Shown: positions 1 through 8,246 of the stretch, in pieces
Numbering within the stretch: position 1 is the stretch's first letter
How the letters are laid out: every line of letters starts with the position of its first letter
Source: Candidatus Aegiribacteria sp.
GTDB lineage: Bacteria > Fermentibacterota > Fermentibacteria > Fermentibacterales > JCC-6
Length of the DNA stretch: 41,844 nt
Reading direction: 5' to 3'
NCBI GenBank assembly: GCA_030613065.1
Contig: JAUWMQ010000009.1
Span: 1-41,844, forward strand
Made by a program: the position numbers and the translations under genes
Notes under the pieces: model-generated
Told to the model about the DNA's origin: nothing
Database searches by the model: none
What the model saw: the letters and a program-made list of their open reading frames with translations, nothing else

Positions 1-2
1 TA

Positions 3-896
3 TGGGGCTGGCCACTGGTCACTCTGAGTGCGGGCGCAGCCATGACTGAATACGGGAGGGGTTACGATTTCGATTTCATGCATTTCCAGCCCTCTCCGAA
101 CGGGAAAACTGTGGAAGTGCCATGCATAACCGCCGCTCTCTCTCTGTACAGGACGGAAGCGCTCCGAGAAGCGGGGGGATTCGATGAAAACATCTTCATG
201 TACTACGAAGATGTGGATCTCTGCCTCCGTCTCAGAGGAATGGGTTATAAACTGCTTCTTGAACCCTCATCCCACGCGGAACACATGATGGGTGCATCAA
301 GCAGAAGAAAAGTGGCGGAACAGTGGGAGCTGCAGTCATCAGGATATATTGTGAGTAAATATCTGGGCGGAAAAGGATGCGGATTGCCGGATTACTGGAA
401 AAGAACCGAGTTGAGAACAAGGATATCATGCATACGGAAGGGCAGACCCTGGCTCTGGAGGCTGGCAGCACTGCGAGGGCTGAAGAAAATGAGAATTGCG
501 CATTCAGACCTCCCTGAGGAATTTCTCATGCACCTGCTTGCTCCAAGGCCGCTTAGAATGCCACATCCAAGGCCGCACAACATGTCGGGAGAACCTTTTC
601 CCGGAAGTGATGTCATCCCCGGTCCTGGATGGCGAGGCATAAAGATGGACAGCTGCGGTTTCGGATGCCTCAGAGTGCCTGAAAAGGAGGGAATACTTAC
701 ATTGGGTATTCGATCATGCAATATTCCGGGATCCGTCGCCTTATGGTCTGACAAGGGGTACCTTGCCAGGGTTTTCCTGAATGGTGGATGGAAACAGGAA
801 ATTACCGCAGAGGTCGATGGTGGAGTAACGGAACTCTACCTGGTGCCTGACAGGACTGAACAGATCGTTGAGCTGGAAAATGCAGACTACAGGTAA
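3..896 (+). CDS. Glycosyltransferase family 2 (C-terminal part; 5' end outside window)
   Basis: Frame is open from base 3 (WGWPLVTLSAGAAMTEYGRG...). GT2 rhamnosyltransferase-like motif 'GGFDENIFMYYEDVDLCLRLRGMGYKLLLEPSSHAEH'. Confidence 0.85.
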   Translation, partial: WGWPLVTLSAGAAMTEYGRGYDFDFMHFQPSPNGKTVEVPCITAALSLYRTEALREAGGFDENIFMYYEDVDLCLRLRGMGYKLLLEPSSHAEHMMGASSRRKVAEQWELQSSGYIVSKYLGGKGCGLPDYWKRTELRTRISCIRKGRPWLWRLAALRGLKKMRIAHSDLPEEFLMHLLAPRPLRMPHPRPHNMSGEPFPGSDVIPGPGWRGIKMDSCGFGCLRVPEKEGILTLGIRSCNIPGSVALWSDKGYLARVFLNGGWKQEITAEVDGGVTELYLVPDRTEQIVELENADYR

Positions 897-1653
897 ACTC
901 GTTCTCGCTTCAGCAGTATCTGCCGCCGCAATTATTTCACATGGTTTTTCGTTCTTCTCAATGGCAGTCTGCCTTTATGCTGCAGGAACAGCTCTTTTAA
1001 GAGGTCCCCGTGCTGTTACTCTCTTAGCTGTTACTCTTGGAGGTTTTTCTTTACTCTCCTTCGGCAGTGGCCCGGGACCTGCGCTGCTCACTGCTGGCGC
1101 AGTACTGGCCGTTGCTTTTTCGGCTTCAACCATCTCAAGGTTATTATTCTGCCTTTCCGCAGCTGCAGTGCTTTTCTACGGAACTATCGAGGGAATGATT
1201 CCCATTGCAGCAGCACTCTTCTTAGCTTCACCCCTAAGTCGTGAAAGGTGGCGATCACTGATGCTCGCAGGAGGGTTGATGGCAACACTGCTCATCTCCG
1301 GTCTTCCATCAAATGAGGAGCATCGTATTTTTGTATCGGAAGAGGTTCTTATTGATAACGGTCTGATATGGCCGGGGCCGGTCGAACTGAATCTGAGTAT
1401 GCCGCAAATAGTACTGTATGCACCAGGAATGGATATTGCAGAAATGACACTTCATGTTTCCGCTGGTGGAGTAAGGGACCACGATCCTCTCGGATATGCG
1501 GCTTCCGGTGACAGTACATTTCCAGTTTATCCCGGAGAGAATATCCTCTTGATAGAAGAACCTGAGTTTCCTGTTTCAATCCGGATCTCCCGTCCATGGA
1601 AACCTTTTAACCATCCGGTTATCCATTTTGATTACGGGGAGGCGTCACTTTGA
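880..1653 (+). CDS. Hypothetical multi-pass membrane protein
   Basis: ORF 868..1653, with ATG at 880 a likely start; strongly hydrophobic N-terminal half; overlaps flanking genes in operon style. Confidence 0.6.
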   Translation: MQTTGKLVLASAVSAAAIISHGFSFFSMAVCLYAAGTALLRGPRAVTLLAVTLGGFSLLSFGSGPGPALLTAGAVLAVAFSASTISRLLFCLSAAAVLFYGTIEGMIPIAAALFLASPLSRERWRSLMLAGGLMATLLISGLPSNEEHRIFVSEEVLIDNGLIWPGPVELNLSMPQIVLYAPGMDIAEMTLHVSAGGVRDHDPLGYAASGDSTFPVYPGENILLIEEPEFPVSIRISRPWKPFNHPVIHFDYGEASL

Positions 1654-3728
1654 AACGTCTGAGAAGAATAACTGAAGGCAGATCCGGGATGATCTTCCAT
1701 GCGTTATCTTCAGTTCTGATCTTCTTTCTATGGCGGCTTGCCGGCATGCCTTCTCCGGGGATGCTTGGCAGGCTTGTTCCTCTTGCTTGGCTGATAACAG
1801 CTGTCGTTTACGGAAAAGGAGGAATTCCAGGGGTATCCATATATATCCTTGCAGCATTTGCAATTCTCTCAATATTCTGGACCGTAGACCCTGCTCTTGA
1901 GGTAATTTCTGCCGCATGCGGCCTGATGGGAATAATCCCCGGACTTCTGGCCGTATCATCTCGAAGATTCGGGATAATACTGGCATTATTACCATTGATT
2001 CCCATGATACTGCTTCTGGTTCCTTTTACGGGCGATGAACCACACTACGCTTCCTTAACCGAGAGTCTGATCTCTTCCGGAACAGGCAGGTTCAGCGAGT
2101 TTTCAAGTCAGATTTGTGATCCGTCCGAGAATATTTCACATCATCAGAGTTTATATCCGGCGCTCATGATACCCGGATTCCCGTTCTCGGTAACTGGTAT
2201 AAGGGGTATGAACTTACTGTTCGCAATTGCGGCACTGTTTCTCATGTCGATGATATTCAGGAATTCGGGTTTTGAGAACTGGAGAAAGCTTGCCGTTCTC
2301 GGATTTCTCCTTGTACCCGGCTGCAGCATACTTGGACTTGTTTACCCGGGCTGGCTGGCGCTGGCTGTTTTCCTCTCAGGTGTTTATGCAGCCATGAGAT
2401 CGAAGAGCAATCTATGGGTAATCACTGCTGCAATTGTCCTCGTGTTTTTGAAATTCCGCTTCATCGGGATCTCTCTCGGTCTTCTTGCTGTACTTGTAAC
2501 AGAGTCAAAAGGCCGCAGGAAATTAATACTTCCCGTAACTATCCTCTTTCTGACCGTAGCGGGATTACTCTTTGACCTGCTCATACTTAACGGACGCGTG
2601 TTCTGGGTCAGACATGGGAATATAGCATTCATTAAGACTATACTCATTCAACCCCTCATAAGAATGCCGGAAGTTCTTATCGCTGCCGGTTCATCACTTG
2701 TGGATATTGAAAGCGGACTGCTCTGGAAGGCTCCATGGGTACTTGCCGGACTGGCTGGGTTACCCCTTCTGAAAAGCGAAAACAGGAAACTGTTCATCTG
2801 GCTTGGCCTGCCTGCCCTTTCATATTTCATCATACTTCTTTTCTGGACCCCGACAGACTGGAGCGGCATGCCCACACCGGTGGGAAGGATGCTTCTGCCA
2901 CTCCTTCCGGTTCTGCTCGCTTCCCTCGGGATAATGATGAAAAGAAAAGGTGTACGGATACTTGTCTGGGCATCTCTGGGCATATCGGCCATCTTTTTCA
3001 CTCATCCTATTCTCAGATTCAATTTCGCTGATGGTACCGATTCGCTGGTAACCAGAATATTCGGCCCCTCAAGCAGCATAACCGAATGGGTCCCCAGCGC
3101 GGTAAGGCTCGATATTCCGGTATTCGCCGGATGGATAGTACTTGCTGCACTCATAGTCTGGCTCCTTGCGCATAAAAGCAGATATACGGAATACACCATT
3201 ACTTCAGCCTTCCTGGTATTATGCCTTTTTGGAGGGATGGAGAAGAAGTCATGGGAAGCTGAAGACATTCCATCACAATACAGAAATTACTGTACAGTAT
3301 ACCCCGACGAAATGGACCTTGAATTGAGGAAGTTCTGGTTCTTTACAAGGGAACGGATGCTTAGACTATCCCGTTCTGAGGACGCAGTTATTCTGCCTGT
3401 ACCGGAAATTGCTGGAGATTCTCTGAAACTGACAATATTTCACCGTTCTCTACGATCAGAGCCGTTATCGGGCATTGAGGTATCTTACGGAGAATGGTGT
3501 GATTCAGTGTACACATCATCGGAACTTATGGAAAATCCTCGATGGGTGACCTTTATGAAGGAGGATATTCAGCTTCCTTACAATCCTGAGAACATGCGGG
3601 AAGTACGGTCAGAATTCGTTTTCCCCATGAGTGACTGCGGGGACAGAGTAAGGATATCTCCACTTGGAGTTGAGGGCAGATCTGGAAGATTCAGCGGGAT
3701 CTTCCTTGACAGGATACTTTTCAGGTAA
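1650..3728 (+). CDS. Large polytopic membrane protein, GT-C/ArnT-like glycosyltransferase candidate
   Basis: 692 aa, TTG start after GGAGG; many TM segments; early loop motif 'GDEPHYASLTESLISSGTGRF' resembles the acidic first loop of GT-C enzymes. Confidence 0.55.
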   Translation: MKRLRRITEGRSGMIFHALSSVLIFFLWRLAGMPSPGMLGRLVPLAWLITAVVYGKGGIPGVSIYILAAFAILSIFWTVDPALEVISAACGLMGIIPGLLAVSSRRFGIILALLPLIPMILLLVPFTGDEPHYASLTESLISSGTGRFSEFSSQICDPSENISHHQSLYPALMIPGFPFSVTGIRGMNLLFAIAALFLMSMIFRNSGFENWRKLAVLGFLLVPGCSILGLVYPGWLALAVFLSGVYAAMRSKSNLWVITAAIVLVFLKFRFIGISLGLLAVLVTESKGRRKLILPVTILFLTVAGLLFDLLILNGRVFWVRHGNIAFIKTILIQPLIRMPEVLIAAGSSLVDIESGLLWKAPWVLAGLAGLPLLKSENRKLFIWLGLPALSYFIILLFWTPTDWSGMPTPVGRMLLPLLPVLLASLGIMMKRKGVRILVWASLGISAIFFTHPILRFNFADGTDSLVTRIFGPSSSITEWVPSAVRLDIPVFAGWIVLAALIVWLLAHKSRYTEYTITSAFLVLCLFGGMEKKSWEAEDIPSQYRNYCTVYPDEMDLELRKFWFFTRERMLRLSRSEDAVILPVPEIAGDSLKLTIFHRSLRSEPLSGIEVSYGEWCDSVYTSSELMENPRWVTFMKEDIQLPYNPENMREVRSEFVFPMSDCGDRVRISPLGVEGRSGRFSGIFLDRILFR

Positions 3729-3810
3729 GCAGTTAACGGTACTTGCGGATAAACCGGTACTTCTGCAATGTTTATTGTAACATATTTCTGGAAAAGCTGA
3801 AGGAGTTCCT

Positions 3811-5496
3811 TTGTCGAAGAAATTCATTATAGGTGTTGAGCTGCTTACAGGGCTTGTCATCGGTGCTGCTGCGGCTGCTGTAGCAGTATCTTTCATAATA
3901 GTACTTCTCGTAGATAAGGACCTTGAAGCTGAAACAGGCCATATGGCTACAGTTACCGCTTATGCAATAAGCAATTCCATTGACGCCTCCAATGTTTCAG
4001 GCAATTTTAACAATATTGCCGGGTTTCTTGTGCAGAGCGGAAGCCTTGAAGCTGCAGTGATACTTGATTCTTCAGGTAACATGATCGCGGGAGCCGGAAT
4101 TTCGTCTGAAGGTTTGCCTGTACCGGAAGAAACCCCGGAATGGTACTTCGTACAGCATCCCGGAAGTGATCTCATTGTAGGCGTCAGACCGGTCAAATCA
4201 TCTATTTCCATAATACACAGGACACTTTTAATCGGTCTGGCTGCACTTACCGCAGCACTGGTGGTTCTTGCTTTCTTAACACCCCGATACCTGGCCAGTA
4301 CTGTAATCTCCCCTCTTAGAAAAATTCTTTTTGAGGCAGATCGTTTCAGCAGTGGCAGTGGAGCCGATCCGGAAGCAGCCGGAGCATCCTTTCACCGTGT
4401 TGTTGAACTTCTTCACGAAAGGGAGCGACAGCTTAACGAGCTGAGGGAAAAGGCTGAACAGAGGGCTGAAAGAGTAGAAGAAAGATCAGGTGCCATACTG
4501 TCGGTACTGGGATCAGCCGTATTCGCCATTGATGGGACAGGTAGGCTGTCACTCTTCAACAGGCAGTCAAAGGAGCTGTTCAACCTTGGCGATAATGATT
4601 TCAGGAAGGAATTTCCATGGGAGAGAACAACGGCTGGGCGAAAACTTGAACCAGTTCTGTTTTCTATGAGTAAGACGGGAAATACATCATCAGAATTTCA
4701 GATTCGCGATGACGCTATTAAAACTGATAGAATGTACAATGTAGAAATTTCCCGATCAAGAGTTGATGAGATGGCTGTTCTGGTTACCGATGTGACCAGA
4801 ATCAGTGAACTGGAAAAGAGAATTGCGGACGAGACAGCCATGGCTGACATCGGGGCTGCGTCTGCCGGGATATCGCATGAAATGGGAAATACACTCTGCG
4901 CTCTGTCCGGGTTTGTAGATCTTCTTGCCAGAGGGCATTCGGATAAAAGAACTCTGAATATTCTGTCAGAAGTAAAAAGAGAAGTTAATTCAGCCCGGGA
5001 CCGGATTAGTTCTCTGGAATACTTTGCCAGATCCCCCGAACCGGTTTCCTCTGATCTGAGCAGGGATGATATTGTCTCCCTATGCAGAGCAGCCTGCAGA
5101 CTGGCCCCGGACAGATGTTCCATAAACACCTCACTTGATGATCTGTCAATCAACGCTGACAGCAGGCTTCTGGAGTCATGTATCTGCAATATCGTAAAGA
5201 ACGCGATTGAGGCTGATTCATCATCAGCAGTAGAGATATCAATCAGAGGGAATGATAAGAACCTCACAATATCGGTTGAGGACACAGGACCCGGCCTTTC
5301 AATAGATCGTGAAGATGTGTTCAGACCCTTCATGACGACAAAGAACAGAAGCAGCGGTAATATGGGACTGGGGCTTTCCGTAAGCAGGAGAATTATAAGA
5401 TCCATGGGCGGCGAAATCACCGCTGAGAATAGAATAGAAGGTGGAGCCCTGTTTACAATCCTGCTCCCGGTTCAGTGTCTCGAAGGAGGTAAATGA
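3811..5496 (+). CDS. Membrane-bound sensor histidine kinase (NtrB/PAS-type)
   Basis: N-terminal TM, periplasmic loop, second TM, PAS-like region ('ILSVLGSAVFAIDGTGRLSLFNRQSKELF'), H-box 'GISHEMGNTLCALSGFVDLL', N-box 'NIVKNAIEAD', G-boxes 'VEDTGPGL' and 'GNMGLGLSVSRRI'. Confidence 0.92.
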   Translation: MSKKFIIGVELLTGLVIGAAAAAVAVSFIIVLLVDKDLEAETGHMATVTAYAISNSIDASNVSGNFNNIAGFLVQSGSLEAAVILDSSGNMIAGAGISSEGLPVPEETPEWYFVQHPGSDLIVGVRPVKSSISIIHRTLLIGLAALTAALVVLAFLTPRYLASTVISPLRKILFEADRFSSGSGADPEAAGASFHRVVELLHERERQLNELREKAEQRAERVEERSGAILSVLGSAVFAIDGTGRLSLFNRQSKELFNLGDNDFRKEFPWERTTAGRKLEPVLFSMSKTGNTSSEFQIRDDAIKTDRMYNVEISRSRVDEMAVLVTDVTRISELEKRIADETAMADIGAASAGISHEMGNTLCALSGFVDLLARGHSDKRTLNILSEVKREVNSARDRISSLEYFARSPEPVSSDLSRDDIVSLCRAACRLAPDRCSINTSLDDLSINADSRLLESCICNIVKNAIEADSSSAVEISIRGNDKNLTISVEDTGPGLSIDREDVFRPFMTTKNRSSGNMGLGLSVSRRIIRSMGGEITAENRIEGGALFTILLPVQCLEGGK

Positions 5497-5497
5497 T

Positions 5498-6769
5498 ATC
5501 GAAAGAATTCTGCTTATCGAAGATAAACGGGCCATGCGTAATATGCTCACAACAGCCCTTCAGGAAGAAGGGTGGGAAGTAACAGCTGTATCTTCCGGAA
5601 TGGAAGCACTCATAAAGCTTGAGAATGGCGGTTTTGATATTATTCTTAGTGATATATGCCTTCCCGGAAGTATTGATGGGATGGATATCCTTAGAAAATC
5701 CAGGGAATTCAATCACTGGACACCGGTAATTCTCATGACAGCCTTCGGTACCGTTAACCTTGCGGTTGAGGCAATGAAGGAGGGGGCAAGGGATTTCATA
5801 ACCAAACCCTTCGATCTTGACCAGCTTCTTTCACTCCTGAGAAAGTGTGTGCATTCAGCAGGCACCGATATAGTAGGGTCTTCTCCAGCTCTGCTTTCCA
5901 TATTAAAGAGGGCTTTTAAGGGCGCTGAGACCAATATGAATATTCTTGTACTGGGTGAAAGCGGAACGGGAAAGGAACTTCTCGCTAGAATGATTCACAG
6001 TGAAAGCGCATGTTCAAATGGACCGTTCATACCTGTTAACTGCGCTGCGATACCTGCTGATCTTTTGGAGAGTGAACTATTCGGGGCTGAAAAGGGCGCA
6101 TACACAGGTGCGGACAGAACACGGCAGGGAAGGTTCGAGCATGCCCATGGAGGAACTATCTTCCTCGACGAGATTGGAGATCTGGACACGTCTCTGCAGG
6201 GCAAAATTCTCAGAGTGCTTCAGGAAAGGGAGTTTACCAGAGTGGGAGGGTCAGAGATTCTCCATACCAATGCCAGGGTAATTTCAGCAAGCAACAGAGA
6301 ACTCAAGAAGGAAACCGAAACGGGCAGATTCAGAAAAGATCTCTACTTCAGAATTGGGGAGTTTCCCGTTACCCTTTTACCACTTCGAGAAAGGGTGGAG
6401 GACATACCTGAGCTTACCGTGCACTTTCTCAAACAGTCCGGTTACAGCGAAGTAACCGTTACAGAAGATGCTATTATCAAGCTTAAAGGATTCTATTGGC
6501 CCGGAAATGTCAGACAGCTCAGAAGCATCGTACTCAGGGCTGCAGCACTCGCGGATGACAGGATCATTGATGCCCGGATACTTGAAATTGATGATGTTGA
6601 CGAAGCTGAAGGGCTCCTGGAAGAATCCGCGAGAGCAGCCCGGCTTCGCGAAAACGAAATGATAAGAAGAGTACTGAAGGAAACCGCTGGCAACAGGAAA
6701 AAGGCCGCTGAGATACTGAAGGTCAGCTATAGAACTCTACTTTCAAGACTGAAAGAATTAGAAATATAG
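5498..6769 (+). CDS. NtrC-family sigma54-dependent response regulator
   Basis: Receiver 'ILLIEDKRAMRNML...DIILSDICLPG', AAA+ 'GESGTGKELLARMIH', GAFTGA variant 'GAYTGA', C-terminal Fis-type HTH. ORF track starts at GTG 5441 inside the kinase gene; start here is placed at ATC 5498, 8 nt after AAGGAGG (5483-5489). Confidence 0.9.
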   Translation: MERILLIEDKRAMRNMLTTALQEEGWEVTAVSSGMEALIKLENGGFDIILSDICLPGSIDGMDILRKSREFNHWTPVILMTAFGTVNLAVEAMKEGARDFITKPFDLDQLLSLLRKCVHSAGTDIVGSSPALLSILKRAFKGAETNMNILVLGESGTGKELLARMIHSESACSNGPFIPVNCAAIPADLLESELFGAEKGAYTGADRTRQGRFEHAHGGTIFLDEIGDLDTSLQGKILRVLQEREFTRVGGSEILHTNARVISASNRELKKETETGRFRKDLYFRIGEFPVTLLPLRERVEDIPELTVHFLKQSGYSEVTVTEDAIIKLKGFYWPGNVRQLRSIVLRAAALADDRIIDARILEIDDVDEAEGLLEESARAARLRENEMIRRVLKETAGNRKKAAEILKVSYRTLLSRLKELEI

Positions 6770-6796
6770 GGGTCAGGCCTCTCGAGGCCTGACCCC
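6769..6796. terminator. Perfect 12-bp inverted repeat between convergent genes (candidate bidirectional terminator or REP-like element)
   Basis: GGGGTCAGGCCT-CTCG-AGGCCTGACCCC; begins at the last base of the response regulator stop codon; gatD ends just beyond on the opposite strand. Confidence 0.5.
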
Positions 6797-6854
6797 AACT
6801 GTTACAAGGGTCAGGCGGGATATATACTGGTGTGATATGTGTTTCACCAGCAGA

Positions 6855-8240
6855 TTATCTATTGTATTTGCTTATGAATTCTTCGACTTCGGGGATCCCC
6901 CCCTGATATATAAGATATCCGTTGTGCGGCTCTCTTTCAGTTATTTCTCCCGCGAAAGGAGTCAGCATGATCTTTTTCACTTCGTCGCGGTCATGGTTCT
7001 GGCCGAGAGCCCAGCAGAGCTTCATATAAGCTACTTCCGGAAGCATATTCGACGCAGGAATAACTCCGAGATCCATCATATCTCGACCTGTGTCATATAC
7101 ATACATCTGGACATAACCCCATAGTGTCTGAACCGTCATGTAAACATGAACACCTTTATCGCGGGCTTTCTCAAGGGCAGGATAAAGGAGCTTATTTACA
7201 TGCCCCAGCCCTGTTCCTGCGATCACGATCCCTTTATAACCATTGTCTATGAGGCTTTCGATGATATCTGGTTTCATGTTCGGATAGTAGTAAACTATAG
7301 ATACCCTGTCGTCGAATGACGTGTTTATCCGGACATTTCTGTCTTTTCTTCGCCTCTTGTAGTCTTCTCTCAGTGGAATGAACCTGTCTTTTTCGACCAT
7401 GGCCAGCGGGATATCTCCGATTGTTCGGAAAGCCGACCTGTAGGAAGAATGCATCTTTCGAACCCTGGTTCCTCTATGAAGCAGACCGTACTGGTCACTG
7501 GTAGGGCCGAACATGCAGACCATCACTTCGGCGAAATCACTATCAGCTGCAGTGCGAGTAGCGTTTATAAGATTGATAGCTGCATCACTCGAGGGTCTGT
7601 CACTGGATCTCTGTGATCCGACCATTACGATCGGAACGGGAGAATCCTGAACCATGAAGGACAGTATTGCGGCCGTGTGATGCATTGTATCTGTGCCATG
7701 TCCTACAACGATACCGTCTATTCCATTTCTGATCTCTCTCCCTATTGCTTCCGCCAGGCCTTTCCATTGATCGGGACCCATGTTTTCGCTGAAGACACCA
7801 TAGAGCTTTTCCGTTTCGAGATTGCATATATCGGCAAGTTCAGGAACCGAACCGTAAAGTTCCCCCGGAGAAAAAGCCGGGATCACCGCCCCCGTTCTGT
7901 AATCAAGCCTCGAGGCAATCGTTCCTCCGGTTCCCAGCAGCTTCACATTCGATTTGGAAGGATCGATCGGGAATTCCTTTTCAGGAATTTTGTAATGAGC
8001 TTCCTTGCGACCGAGCACGGTGATCGATACAATTGTATGTACTGCCAGACCAATATTATAGCCATTGTGAAGTTTTATTACGATGTGTTCTGCGTCTGCC
8101 GTTTCAGAACGTGGAAGGATGATTCCTTTGAATTCACCGCGGGTTGAATCAATATCGACCTCACTCCATACACCAGCTTTGAATTTCTTCAAACAGGCCA
8201 GAGCGTTTCCCCTGTAGCCTTTGTACAGATCAGATGCCAA
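6855..8240 (-). CDS. gatD: Glutamyl-tRNA(Gln) amidotransferase subunit D (archaeal-type, asparaginase-like)
   Basis: 461 aa; N-terminal beta-barrel-like extension followed by asparaginase core 'LLGTGGTIASRLDYRTGAVIPAFSPGEL', 'GHGTDTMHHTAAILSFM', 'VGSQRSSDRPSSDAAINL'; directly downstream of gatE. TTG start with GAGGT SD. Confidence 0.93.
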   Translation of the reverse strand: MASDLYKGYRGNALACLKKFKAGVWSEVDIDSTRGEFKGIILPRSETADAEHIVIKLHNGYNIGLAVHTIVSITVLGRKEAHYKIPEKEFPIDPSKSNVKLLGTGGTIASRLDYRTGAVIPAFSPGELYGSVPELADICNLETEKLYGVFSENMGPDQWKGLAEAIGREIRNGIDGIVVGHGTDTMHHTAAILSFMVQDSPVPIVMVGSQRSSDRPSSDAAINLINATRTAADSDFAEVMVCMFGPTSDQYGLLHRGTRVRKMHSSYRSAFRTIGDIPLAMVEKDRFIPLREDYKRRRKDRNVRINTSFDDRVSIVYYYPNMKPDIIESLIDNGYKGIVIAGTGLGHVNKLLYPALEKARDKGVHVYMTVQTLWGYVQMYVYDTGRDMMDLGVIPASNMLPEVAYMKLCWALGQNHDRDEVKKIMLTPFAGEITEREPHNGYLIYQGGIPEVEEFISKYNR

Positions 8241-8246
8241 AGTCGA

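Noticed and set aside
4698-5420. 240-aa antisense ORF opposite the histidine kinase
   Set aside because: Lies fully inside a well-supported kinase gene; Ser/Leu-rich composition typical of a shadow frame.
5441-5497. ORF-track GTG start (5441) for the response regulator
   Set aside because: Adds a non-homologous 19-residue leader inside the kinase 3' end with no SD, whereas a strong SD sits at 5483-5490.
7677-8147. 156-aa and other plus-strand ORFs across the gatD/gatE/glnA operon
   Set aside because: Opposite well-conserved genes; compositions and overlaps indicate shadow frames.
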